The notes under the pieces: generated by a model
What the model was told of the DNA's origin: nothing
The model's database searches: none
What the model saw: only the letters and a program-made list of their open reading frames with translations
Translations under genes and position numbers: made by a program
Shown: in pieces, positions 21,256 through 31,969 of the stretch
Layout: each line of letters begins with the position of its first letter
Position numbering within the stretch: the first letter of the stretch is position 1
Origin: Rhizophagus irregularis
Taxonomy: Eukaryota > Glomeromycota > Glomeromycetes > Glomerales > Glomeraceae
Direction: 5' to 3'
DNA: 64,000 bases
Assembly (NCBI RefSeq): GCF_026210795.1
Contig: NC_089457.1
Location: 2,542,001-2,606,000, forward strand

Positions 21256-22989
21256 ATGACTACTCCTTATTTATCAGACGATTGTATTTACTATATTTTA
21301 AAATATCTTCAAACTTATCATTCATCTTTATTCAATTGTATATTGGTTAATCGATTTTGGTGTAGAGCAGCAATTCCTTTGCTTTACGCAAATCCCTTTA
21401 TCAGAAAAAATAAAAATGTAATCTTAACTTTCATATTAAGTTTTAATAGAACAGAAATTTTACAATTAAAAAATCAATTAAAACTTATTAGAAATATGAA
21501 TATTAAAGATGAATATAACCCATTATTTGAATATCCAAAATATTTAAAATATTATAATTATTATGGTATAGATTCCACAATTTTTGAATGGTTTAAAGGT
21601 CCTTCAAATTTTTCTTATAATCAAAATCATAAAAATTATAAAAATTTTTGTTCAATATTTCATCAATCAATTTTAAATAATTGTAATAATATTGAACAAT
21701 TTAATATTGATTATCATTCATTTATTAAATCTAATCCTAATTTTATTATACCAATAACAAATTTAACAAAATTAAATTCTTTAACATTAATTAATTTAGA
21801 AAATTTTGATCAAGAAATTGAAAAAGATTTTTTAAATAATTCATCAAATAATTGTTTAAATTTAAAGAAATTGGATCAAGAAATTGAAAAGGAGGATTTT
21901 TTAAATAATTCATCAAATAATTGTTTAAATTTAAAGAAATTGGATCAAGATATTGAAAAAGATTTTTTAAATAATTCATCAAATCATTTTTTAAATTTAG
22001 AAAAATTGGATCAAGAAATTGAAAAGGATTTTTTAAATAATTTATCAAATCATTGTTTAAATTTAAAGAAATTAGAAATTTTTTTAAGATTTGATGTTTC
22101 TTCTATTATAAGAAAAAACCTTTTTAAAATTATACAAAATCAATATAATCTTAAAGAATTTAAAATATCAAGTTTATGTTTATTGGATAATAATTTAATT
22201 TCTTCATTAGAATTTCAAAAAAATTCTTTAGTTCATATTGAATTTTCAAATATTGATTTTCGTAATATTTCTTTTAAAAATTTTATAAATTTATATAATT
22301 TGGAATATTTAAAATTTGTTAGTTGTAAAGATATCAATCCATTAGATAGATATGAAATTTTAAAATTTGCAACGTTTAAACTTAAAAAATTGGAATTTAA
22401 GATGAATGTTTGGGATGTAACTATTGAACCTACAATAATTAAATATTTAGGATCTTCTTTACAAAGTTTATTAATAGGTGAAAGTTCTATGATAATTCCT
22501 ATGATTGAAAATATTTTAATATATTGTTTAAATCTTATTACATTAGAAATAGAAATTCTTTATTTTAAAAATATTGATTTATTAGTATTTCAATATTTTA
22601 AAAATTTAGAAATCAAAAAATTAATTATTGATTCTTATGGTGGTGATGGTAGAATTAATGATATTTTTATTAATTTAGCAATTAATTTGTCTATTGATGT
22701 TAAAGAATTTTCTTTTTTACATTATTCTAGATGTAATCAATTACTTTTTAAATCATTTTTAGAAAATTGTCATAATCATTTGGAAAAAATTTGTTTAAAC
22801 TTTAGTTTAGGTTATAATTTTATTGATTCCGAATTTCTTACGGTAATTTTAAATTATATAGAAAAAAGTAATAATAGTTTGAAATTTTTAAATTTTATTA
22901 GTGCAAAAAGAATATTAAATGAGGAGGAATTAAGATTATTAACCGAAATTAAAGCTAAAGGAATAAGAATAGTAATAGAATTTTATTAA
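21256..22989 (+). CDS. F-box/LRR-like protein with a four-fold internal repeat
   Basis: The predicted protein has 577 residues in one exon. The F-box is at residues 5-48 (LSDDCIYYILKYLQTYHSSL, NRFWCRAAIPLLYANPF). The remainder is degenerate LRRs, ending LLTEIKAKGIRIVIEF like its paralogues. The start at 21256 is the first ATG; the frame is open upstream only from a GTG. At 21808-22074 a 22-23 residue unit (DQEIEKDFLNNSSNNCLNLK) occurs four times in tandem and adds extra LRR-like turns. The family role is as an SCF substrate receptor; the target is unknown. The 3' flank resembles that of the gene at 27646. Confidence 0.88.
   Translation: MTTPYLSDDCIYYILKYLQTYHSSLFNCILVNRFWCRAAIPLLYANPFIRKNKNVILTFILSFNRTEILQLKNQLKLIRNMNIKDEYNPLFEYPKYLKYYNYYGIDSTIFEWFKGPSNFSYNQNHKNYKNFCSIFHQSILNNCNNIEQFNIDYHSFIKSNPNFIIPITNLTKLNSLTLINLENFDQEIEKDFLNNSSNNCLNLKKLDQEIEKEDFLNNSSNNCLNLKKLDQDIEKDFLNNSSNHFLNLEKLDQEIEKDFLNNLSNHCLNLKKLEIFLRFDVSSIIRKNLFKIIQNQYNLKEFKISSLCLLDNNLISSLEFQKNSLVHIEFSNIDFRNISFKNFINLYNLEYLKFVSCKDINPLDRYEILKFATFKLKKLEFKMNVWDVTIEPTIIKYLGSSLQSLLIGESSMIIPMIENILIYCLNLITLEIEILYFKNIDLLVFQYFKNLEIKKLIIDSYGGDGRINDIFINLAINLSIDVKEFSFLHYSRCNQLLFKSFLENCHNHLEKICLNFSLGYNFIDSEFLTVILNYIEKSNNSLKFLNFISAKRILNEEELRLLTEIKAKGIRIVIEFY
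21808..22074 (+). repeat. In-frame tandem repeat, 66/69 bp x 4
   Basis: Units are 21808-21873, 21874-21942 (with one extra codon), 21943-22008 and 22009-22074. All encode DQ(E/D)IEK(E)DFLNN and end LNL(K/E)KL. Low divergence points to recent expansion, and every length change keeps the frame. Confidence 0.9.
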
Positions 22990-22997
22990 GTTTTTTT

Positions 22998-23105
22998 CTG
23001 AAATACTTTAGGGAAATTGATGAAAATACTTTAGAATTACTTTAGGAAATTATGAAATACTTTAGGAAATTTATGTATTATCATTTTTTTTTATAAATAA
23101 AAATA
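22998..23105 (+). terminator. 3' flank of the F-box gene with repeats and poly(A)-type signal
   Basis: About three copies of GAAATACTTTAGGAAATT are followed by TATCATTTTTTTT and TTTATAAATAAAAA. The same order (CTTTAG words, TATCATTTTTTTTTT, ATAAATAAAA) follows the F-box gene ending at 29169, and TTTTATAAATAAAA also follows the one ending at 46174. AATAAA is the likely polyadenylation signal. Confidence 0.5.
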
Positions 23106-23435
23106 TTAATAATTTCAACGTCAAAAAATAGACATACACGTATACACACGTAAATACACGTATACACGAACGTTAAAATATTCGGGCGATACTTTTATTA
23201 TTGTTTTAGTTAGAAGATTAGAACCCGATCCCCTCCCGATTTAAACTGAAAAAATTTTCGCGTACGTATTCATTCAGTTTGCTAAGTTGTCATAAAATCA
23301 TCATGATGTGCAGTAATTTCAAATATCTATAGCATAAATGTCGTATATAGATGTATTTGCTGATCTTGTTAGAGATTCATTGTACATGTGCAAAGCGGAT
23401 ATAAAGCGATCAACGGTCCAAGAATTGAAATGGCT
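23106..23435. other. No gene seen; TACACG-rich patch
   Basis: At about 23133-23170 there are several copies of TACACG(TA) words. Otherwise it is unremarkable and non-coding. Confidence 0.45.
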
Positions 23436-23520
23436 GATATGGCGTATTTGATGGTAGATCACATAAAAAAGGTATGGCGTATTCGGTGGTAGAACATGTA
23501 GGTATGGCGTATTCGGTGAT
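23436..23520. repeat. Tandem repeat of TATGGCGTATTCGGTG
   Basis: Three copies of TATGGCGTATT(T/C)G(A/G)TG(G)T are spaced by about 30-35 bases. Confidence 0.6.
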
Positions 23521-23539
23521 CAATTGAATCCACTATATT

Positions 23540-23740
23540 CCAGATGATCGAGGATTACATCATGAATATCGGTCTTTCCTTAAAATCATAAATCATAATA
23601 AAGCTATATCATGGGAATTAGATAATAAATGATGATGGCTAATGATTGGTGATGATGCTGCTTTTGCTAAAATGAAATTACCTCCTTATATCAACGAATT
23701 ACAACAACTTCTTAATTTTACAACGAAACTTAATATATAG
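23540..23740 (+). pseudogene. Short coding relic, unknown family
   Basis: One frame reads PDDRGLHHEYRSFLKIINHN and continues, past two consecutive stops near 23630, into AAFAKMKLPPYINELQQLLN and FTTKLNI before a final stop. The same frame on both sides of the stops suggests a fossil exon that lost function by substitution. The family is not recognised. Confidence 0.4.
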
Positions 23741-23869
23741 CAGCCAGAAAATAAAAAAAAGTAATCCATTCATGTAAAATGTATCCCGTCCCGGTACATT
23801 AAATTCTATATTACTAATAGGGTCATCTACTGAATCTTTTTAATCTGCAAGTGCCCTACTCTATATCAT

Positions 23870-25760
23870 TGATACATATAAAGATCTTGATATTTTTTTT
23901 TGGACTTGCAGTACTCGGCTCCTAATAATTTCATGTTCAGTATCATGTGATGATCAAAGTTTTTTTATACTTAAACGTAATTAATACGACTGAGACATTA
24001 TCATTATGTAAATTCTGATTCAAAAAAAGATCACGATTTAAACTAATTTTTTCCAATCGATTACGTGAAAGAAATTATTTTAATTACTTTGACATTAATA
24101 GATAGATTATTTGCTAAAATAATTAAACATTTCGCGGACAACGTTAATATTTTATTATCTTATTCCTAAAAATTTTTCATAAAAAAGGGGAATGCTAATA
24201 TAATAAATCAAATATGTTTGAAATCAAAAGTCCTATTTCTAAGATGATAAGGTTTAAACAATATATTGAGATCATAGGGATTCACCATCACATAGATCAC
24301 ACCACACAACTACACCACCATCACGCACGAGGAAAGAAATTACAACTTTCTAAACAATAACCATATTGCCAGAGTATATTCCAAGCGGTATTACTACGCG
24401 TGTAATAATTTGTCTGCAGGAACCCATTTTGGTAAATAAAAGTTTGTGAGTGGAATAGGGTCATGGCATTGTTCCCGATGCTGTCACTTCCTTTCATAGG
24501 ATTGTAATTACATATTACGATCTATTAACTAAAAGACGTGAATAAATGATATTTCTTTCATATTGTAATTCTTCATGTGTAATGGTATATTAAAGAACAA
24601 ATTACAAAATATGTCTATGCTACTGACTGTGGTCTACCTTAATACGTTTATGCTACTTCACCACGATATACTGAATACTCTTAATCTGCAAATTCCTGAT
24701 CCTCAGAAATCCTGAAATGAAAATAAGCTGTGAGTGCATTTTAATGAATAACATGACATAAATAAAAAATTTTCCAAGAATAACTTCTATACCATTCATC
24801 TTTCTAATTATTTACGTTCAACAGTATCATATGATAGACGCGAAGTTTCTTCACACTTAAACGCAGTTTTCTTTCATATTGTAATCCTTATACTGGTATT
24901 AAAGAACAAATTATAAAATACGTCCATGCTACTGACTGTGTCTACCTCAATACGTCTATGCTACTCCATCTCTATACCGGATATTCTTGATCTGCAAATT
25001 CCTGATGCTCAGAAATCTTAGAATGTGCGAGTACATCTCAATGAATAACATGACCGTATAAAAAAAAAATTTTCCAAGAATAGTTCTATACCTTTATGAA
25101 TACCTCCCCCATCAATCAGATTCATTACATTTTAAAATAAATTTTTAATTAAAGTATTAAAATTTAAAGATTTTTTAACGTCTTTTTTAAATTCCGTATA
25201 ATTAAATCGGTCGCGAATTACAAATTTTTTCTTCATTTTAATTGATTTCGATGTGAAATTTTGTATAAAAAGATTCATTCATCTTCCTAATTATTTCACG
25301 TTCGGCAGTATCATATGATAGAGGTGAAGTTTCTTCACACTTAAACGCAATTTTCTTTCATATTGTAATCCTTCATATGTAATACTGGTATTAAAGAACA
25401 AATTATAAAATACGTCTATGCTACTGACTGTGGTCTACCTCTATACTAAATACTCTTAATCGGCAAATTCCTGATCCTCAGAAATCCTGAAATGAAAATG
25501 AGCTGAGTACATTTTCAATGAATAACATGACTGCATAAAAAAAAAAATTCTTTTCCAAGAATAGCTCCTATACCTTTATATTCATTCATCCTCCTAATTA
25601 TTTTACGTTCAGCAGTATCACGTGATAGACGCGAAGTTTTCTTCACACTTAGACGTGGTTGATAAATCTCGGCTTTTTTCCATACGATAAATAATCTTTG
25701 CTGTTATATAATAATCCGAGACATTGTCGAATTCTAATTCTCAGGTTGTAGCACACTTTT
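23870..25760. repeat. Array of a dispersed repeat of unknown nature
   Basis: Copies of a block of about 320-430 bp follow each other, at about 24500-24880, 24880-25345 and 25346-25760, with a partial one at 23870-24040. Shared words in order are: CTTTCATATTGTAAT, ATGCTACTGACTGTG, CTGATCCTCAGAAATCCTGA, ATGAATAACATGAC, TTCCAAGAATAG, CAGTATCATATGATAGACG, CGAAGTTTCTTCACACTTAA. Partial copies occur at about 31330-31490, 36960-37230 and 41850-42270. No terminal inverted repeats or open frame are seen. Confidence 0.7.
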
Positions 25761-26253
25761 TAAACATTCATTTCTTGAGAATTCATTTGATGAATATGTA
25801 TTAAAAAGTAGATTTTTAATTTCTTCATGGAGAATATGATCTTGAATACCCACGCGCTCTAGCACCACGAAAAAAAAGATATAATCAGATAATCAGATAA
25901 ACTAGACCACGCTAAGCGAATAATTCTATTTTACGAAATAAAAAAAAAATTACTCTACTAAATTTTGCAACATACATGTGTCTCCAGGTTATTTGATCAA
26001 TTCCACTTATTTGATGGATATGCGATGTAGGAATTATAAAATAATCAAAAGTCTGTGATCGCATCATTTCGAATCGTGTTTGTAACTCTGAGAGTAAAAA
26101 AAAAAAAAAAATTGAATAGATCACAAAAAATTAAAGTAAATCTGTCGTTTTTCATGTTCTAAATACAACATCCCATAATGGGCGAAACTAACCTCGTTCC
26201 AAATCAATTCTCACCTTGAAAAAAAAATTCGGGAAGATAAGTTTTTCGCAAAC

Positions 26254-26341
26254 TATACGTGTAGGTAATTATATACGTGAAGGTAATTATATACGTGTAG
26301 GTAATTATATACGTGTAAGTAATTATATACTTGTAGGTAAA
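26254..26341. repeat. Tandem repeat, about 19 bp x 4-5
   Basis: The unit TATACGTGTAGGTAATTA recurs with single-base changes. It lies just upstream of a short GC-richer patch. Confidence 0.8.
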
Positions 26342-27645
26342 CAACAAAAACTTCCCGAGAACTGAGCCTCATGATATGTTTATTATATAACGTTCTTGTT
26401 TACAAAACGTAAAGTTGGAATGGCAAAGTTTCTCACCGGTATCACGCCCCACCGCGTTTTCACTGTGGCATATAATTTGATATCAACCAATAAAATATTT
26501 TATAGAGTAAAAGGTGCTCCACAAAGTAGAGACGGGAAAAAAAGCCCCAATTTTTTTTTGAAACACTTTTGTACGGTAGATTCTGTCGCACAGTGTCAGA
26601 TGATCCATTTCGTCCCGAAAGACCGAAAGGCCGAAGCGTGTGGCGGTACGGCTGTGCGGGGCTGGCTTTGTAATCCTTGTAATCGAAATTAGTAGTTATG
26701 ACATATATTGAATATAAAAAAATATAACAAAAGATAATCAAACTAACCTGTTAAATCATAAAGATAATATAATTTTATAATATTCTATTATTAGAAACGA
26801 AAAATTTTATGAAGCAAACCATTATTGAAAGTTTTAAATTTTATTACAAGGAGACAAATTTGGTATTATTCTATAATGAAAACAATTTTTAACAACTTGG
26901 TTTCAGTTAATTGTAAATATTAACAATAATATTTATTTGTTTTACCTATATTAACCCATAAAGATTCTATCTTGTCATACATACCTATAAAAAGAAATTA
27001 AATATTTAAATATTTTTCCTAAATTTTATAGAATAAGGAAATAAAATGTTTTTGAAACAAAAAAAAAAATTTAACGTTGAAACATTTTCAAATTAGTAAT
27101 GATTTTCATGATGTTTCATTTTGTTGGTTTAAAAAACCTTATAACAATGTTCATGTTGTACAATAATTACAATATTTTTGTTTCACGTTTAAATTTATCC
27201 CATAAAAAATCATTAAAATTCTTTATCATATAATACAATTATAACGTCAGATATAAAGATGAAGATCAATTTTTTTCGGGTCCATTAATGCTAGATTTAG
27301 AAATATATTACCGTAAATTGCCCAATCATTATACGAAACGATACATATTTTTACGGGACAATAGAAATTCTTTGCTTAGAAAAATATTACCGGAAATTGC
27401 CAACAAAAAAATGTCATTCAATCTGAAATCAGAAGATTAATATACTTTGTGTAAGTATTACAAATAAATCACATGTATTACATGATTTTTGTATAAAAAT
27501 GTCACCATTTTTTCTTTATTCCGCTAAATCCAAATTTGTATTACTCCTATCTCAATAATTTTTTTTACTCCTTGACTTTTATATTTATAACTCATATAAA
27601 CTCATATAACTCATACTTTCTATAAACTTTCTTCTAAAAAAAAAA
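26342..27645. other. No supported gene; 5' flank of the next F-box gene
   Basis: A frame of 98 codons from 26396 lies in a GC-richer patch but resembles nothing and overlaps an equally long frame on the other strand, so I do not call it. The last 60 bases before 27646 have repeated CTCATATAA words and TATATTTATAA, a plausible core promoter. Confidence 0.4.
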
Positions 27646-29169
27646 ATGTCTGTCCCACATATCCCACATTTGCCAGATGATTGCATCTATTACATTTTAA
27701 AACAACTTAGAAATGATCGCTCCACATTATATAAATGCGCCAGAGTGAATAGATTTTGGTGTAGAGCAGCGATACCTCTTCTCTACGAAAGCCCTTTCCC
27801 CGTAAAAGGTAAAAAACTTCTCATGACTTATATGTTAAGTTTTAATGAAGAAGAAATTTCAAGATTGGAAGATTCAATGAAGTTTTGCGGATATGAAAGC
27901 TATGGTAAAATTAAAAAAGATTACACAACATTATTTGATTATTCAAGATTTTTAAAAACTTATAATTATAAAGCTATAAATTTAACAATTTTTAGATGGT
28001 TCATGAATTTTACAGTTTTAAATTATTATAATACTCAAAAGGATAAAATAATTTGTAATTTTTGTCCATTATTTCATCAATTAATTATAAACAGGTGTAA
28101 TAATATTGAACAATTTACTATTAATTTAGATTCATTTATTAAACCTAAAGTTACTTCTACCAAAAATTTTGCAGATTTAGAAGCTTTATTATTACCATTA
28201 AAAGGTTTTGAGAAAAAACTTTTAAAAAATTTAACATTACATTGTTCAAATTTAAAAGGAATCAATTTTTCAACAACAAATAATGAACCAATTTTTGTAG
28301 AAAATTTTTGTACAATCATTCAAAAACAAAAAAAACTTGAAGAATTTATTACTCAACACTTATTTAATGATAAAATAATTTCATCCTTAGAATATCAAAA
28401 ACAATCCTTAATTTCTATTGAATTATCTTGTGTTGATTTTAGTGAAATTTCTTTGGATAATTTTATAGATTTACATAATTTGAAATTTTTAAAATTTAGT
28501 AATTGTAGTGATGATGATCCTTTGAGACGTTATGATATTTTACAATCCGCTTCTTTCAAACTTCAAAAATTAGAATTTAGATCAAATCATTGGGATGAAA
28601 GTGTTGAACCTATGTTAATCAAATATTTGGGTCCTTCCTTAACTTCTTTATCAATACATAGTACTGTAACTGTTCCTATGTTAGAAAGGGTTTCAAAATA
28701 TTGTTCAAACCTTATGAAATTAAAAATAGCAATTTATGATTATAACAAAATTGATTATTTAATATTCCCTTGTTTTCTTAAAATTAGAGTAAAGAAATTA
28801 ATTATTAATATTCCTTTGTCTTTTGGTACTTATACTAGTGAAATGATTACTAGATTAGCAAATAATTTATCTATTAGTACTGATAATATTACTTTGAAAT
28901 TTCTTAATCATGATCGTGCAAAATCTCTTCATTTTTTTAAAACATTTTTTGAAAACGCTCATAGTCATTTAAGAAAGGTTAAATTTCATTATGGTAAAAT
29001 TGGTTCGGATTCTTTTAAAATAATTTTAGATTATATTAATAGTAATGATATTAATAGATTGGAAGTTTTGAATATAATTGGAATGAAAAGAGTAGTTTTA
29101 TTGGATGTTGAAGATTTGAAAAATTATAATGAAATTAAGGAGAAAGGAATAAAAATAATTAAATTATAA
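27646..29169 (+). CDS. F-box/LRR-like protein
   Basis: The predicted protein has 507 residues in one exon. The F-box is at residues 6-50 (LPDDCIYYILKQLRNDRSTL, VNRFWCRAAIPLLYESPF). Degenerate LRRs follow; typical pieces are HNLKFLKFSNCSDDDPLRRY and MLIKYLGPSLTSLSI. It ends in NEIKEKGIKIIKL, equivalent to the C-terminus of the paralogue at 21256, which is its closest relative here by sequence and 3' flank. The expected role is as a substrate receptor of an SCF ubiquitin ligase. It looks intact. Confidence 0.88.
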   Translation: MSVPHIPHLPDDCIYYILKQLRNDRSTLYKCARVNRFWCRAAIPLLYESPFPVKGKKLLMTYMLSFNEEEISRLEDSMKFCGYESYGKIKKDYTTLFDYSRFLKTYNYKAINLTIFRWFMNFTVLNYYNTQKDKIICNFCPLFHQLIINRCNNIEQFTINLDSFIKPKVTSTKNFADLEALLLPLKGFEKKLLKNLTLHCSNLKGINFSTTNNEPIFVENFCTIIQKQKKLEEFITQHLFNDKIISSLEYQKQSLISIELSCVDFSEISLDNFIDLHNLKFLKFSNCSDDDPLRRYDILQSASFKLQKLEFRSNHWDESVEPMLIKYLGPSLTSLSIHSTVTVPMLERVSKYCSNLMKLKIAIYDYNKIDYLIFPCFLKIRVKKLIINIPLSFGTYTSEMITRLANNLSISTDNITLKFLNHDRAKSLHFFKTFFENAHSHLRKVKFHYGKIGSDSFKIILDYINSNDINRLEVLNIIGMKRVVLLDVEDLKNYNEIKEKGIKIIKL

Positions 29170-29275
29170 ATTATATAGAAAAATTCTTTAGAAAATTCCT
29201 TAGAATACTTATTTATTTATCATTTTTTTTTTTATTATATTTTTATTATATTTTTTTTATATAAATAAAATTTTA
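29170..29275 (+). terminator. 3' flank with poly(A)-type signal
   Basis: CTTTAG and CCTTAG words, TATCATTTTTTTTTT and ATATAAATAAAA match the order seen after the F-box gene ending at 22989. Confidence 0.45.
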
Positions 29276-29439
29276 TATTATTATATTACTTTAAAAATAT
29301 TGATATCTCATGATTAACGTACGGATGAATTTGGTGGTGTGGAACTGTTTCCTTTTACGAGGATTCATAAGTCGTGTGATAAATAGCGTGAAGAAAACGA
29401 CATCAATAGGTAAAAGTAAAAAAAACAAAAAAAACAAGT

Positions 29440-30230
29440 AAAGGTAAAAATTCTCCATCGAATAGATATGAGTATGACGGTCGATGTGGAAAATGTGGAG
29501 GGTGCAGCTGTCACTGCATCAAGCGCGACAGGACGTAAGGACCTTACGTCGTAAGGTACTCGTGAGTGATGATGTTCTAGTGAGCATTATTTGGAATACT
29601 AACCGTACCGTGTATATCTCCGTAGATACATGTAAGCAGTAGTTCAAATATTTAAGTCGTTTATCAAATGTCCGTGTCTGATCGTTGGCTCTACATTAAC
29701 AGCGAACAACCGTTTAGTACGACGTAAATGAGGCGAATTTATTTCATCAATTATCTATGGTGTAGCATCAACCTCCAATGGTGACATAAAGATTCATCCA
29801 GAGTATCAACTCATGATAAAGGTCCTATTGAACGGGTTATAAGAGTTGGTAATATTATCATCTACGTGACTGAAGAAAAAAAAAATGATATTAACTACCG
29901 TCCAAGCACATGCATCTATTCAATACAATATCAAAAAACGCACTCACGATGATGCTAATTTGGATTATGACTATGAAACTCATATTAAAGGAAAAAATTT
30001 GGAATGCGCGAACATTCAGGATAATACAGGTGCTGCCACCTTCGCTGCTATCAATGCTATGAATAATGGTGCCATAGGAGGTGTAGCTGCGAATCAATTT
30101 GTAGGAAGAGCTCTTGCAGTATATATTGTATTGCAACAGGTATGAAAATTTTAAAGGAATTAAATGAGAAAAGCGCGAATATATTAACTCTTTTTTATTT
30201 CTAATACCAGGTATTGAATGGATAATAATA
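29440..30230 (+). pseudogene. Gene relic, unknown family, with one plausible exon
   Basis: From the ATG at 29885 a frame is open to 30145 (GKNLECANIQDNTGAATFAA, QFVGRALAVYIVLQQ). A donor GTATGA at 30140 and acceptor TACCAG at about 30211 suggest a 72-bp intron, but the next exon stops after three codons. Upstream there are coding-like pieces in shifting frames (VENVEGAAVTASSATG near 29490, LVSIIWNTNRTVYISVDT near 29600). I read it as a decayed gene. The family is not recognised. Confidence 0.4.
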
Positions 30231-30479
30231 AGGGTTGTTCAAAAACGCGACAATGATGGGAAGCTTGATATTTATAATGTGTAATCCATTGCCTGAGTTA
30301 GTACCTCTCAACAACTTATCGTTAACCCGTGATGATCTGTTTATACCAGTCAGAAATTTATTTCTAATACTTATGAAGGATGTAGTTGAAAATAAACGAG
30401 TTAAATTAGCGAATCTTCACGAATATATTGCCATTTTTAAATGATAATAAAGTACTCTATTATAGAAATATTTATTTAT

Positions 30480-31735
30480 TCAAATTAAATCATAAGTAAG
30501 TGGAATACATTCATGATGTATACTAGTAAAATTTAATAATGTTACTGCTCTTGCCTTAATTTGATCCAACAATTCTGTTTCTTCATCTTTCAATATCTTT
30601 CTAACTTTTTCATAGCTAAAAATTTTAACGAATAAATAGTATTCATTATACCGGTCCTGTGTGAATAGTTTCTTCGACTGAACAATTGCTATCTGTATTT
30701 TGTTGTATATGTCCCGCCACAGCGGGCACCTGATCTCTTAAAAAGTTTATAATTTATATTTGATTGCGAATAACCAAAATGATGTCAAACGAGTGCGTGT
30801 GATTAGATCGCATTACTATTAAGAACACCCTATGGAATGACCTGACCGTTCGGAGCGTTGAACAGTGTCTCTTTTGCATAGATCAATCCCTGAGAAACAC
30901 GTTTTAACTACTGGCTCAGGATGTTGCGAGCTGGCATTTCGTCTGTTTGATTTATCGTTGTATGAATCTTAAACCCAAATTTAAAAATGTGCCATAAAAA
31001 AAAACGATTACGTAATGTTGCACAATCAGTACAACGACATACATAATACAACAACATACATAATACGACTAAATACGTATTATCATTCGTGTTCGGTACA
31101 GGCAATATGATTATCATCAAGCGGATGGTTAACTCCAGCTCATTTAGCTTATATGAAACTTTGTTAATTTTTCAGTAAAAAGTGGATAATGCTATCAAGC
31201 ACGTTGATCCTGACTGAAGCGTCAAGTTATTTCTTTTGCTCTCTCGCTTTCCTGGAAATATCTATAAAAATGAAATTAAAAATAAATTACAAAATATATC
31301 ATCAATATCGCTAATTGGATCTATCCCATATTATATAGCAATTCTGAAATAAAAAAAATGAGCTATTAACAATACATCTTCATTACTAAATAAAAAATGC
31401 CAAGAATAATTCCTATATCATATATTTTAAATAATTTCATATTCAGATAAACAAGTATTTATTATTATAGCTCACTCAAAACTACTTTTTGGACGTGCAC
31501 TTTTGTTATTTCCTTCTAAATGAAAATTCTTACGAAGTAAATTCTTTCAAGATTTAAAGGTGACCGTATACAACATATTAGATCCGTTAAGTCGATTACG
31601 GTAACGCGCTGACGTGTGTATATTTTCAAGGCAAAAAAGTGAGAGATTGTTACAGTGTCAATTATTATACTTTCTAAAGGTGCTCCTAAATACTTGATTA
31701 TTGAAAATGTAATACTTGCTTCAAAGGTATTCGAA
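30480..31735 (-). pseudogene. Broken F-box/LRR gene, two remnants
   Basis: On the minus strand, 31646-31735 encodes an LRR piece (ITFSIIKYLGAPLESIIID) that matches the IIKYLGxSLQSL motif of the intact paralogues. 30480-30630 encodes their C-terminus (RKILKDEETELLDQIKARAV). The order is right but about 1 kb of unrelated DNA lies between, and the F-box is gone. The 31330-31490 part holds a fragment of the dispersed repeat. Confidence 0.75.
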
Positions 31736-31969
31736 TTTACAAGATTTTTTTTTTAAGCTTATAACGCATTTCTTTATTAAATGTATAACATAGATACATA
31801 TTAAATTAGCGTTAGAAATAACCTAAAAGTACACCGTTCCGTAAAATAATGCACTTTTACAACTAACGCATCTATCTAAAAGAATCTATGCCATACTAAA
31901 CGTAAATGAAAAATAAAAATAAAACCATGAGGTTTTATTAGAAGTATAAAACTAAAGAAACAACACAAG

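Noticed and set aside
21791-22048. Minus-strand frame opposite the F-box repeat
   Set aside because: Shadow of the in-frame tandem repeat on the plus strand.
24500-25760. Regularly spaced repeats considered as a CRISPR-like array
   Set aside because: Units are hundreds of bases long and diverged, without short identical repeats and unique spacers; the genome is eukaryotic.
26396-26741. Overlapping frames of 98 and 93 codons on opposite strands
   Set aside because: Both arise from one GC-richer patch; neither has family features or splice context.
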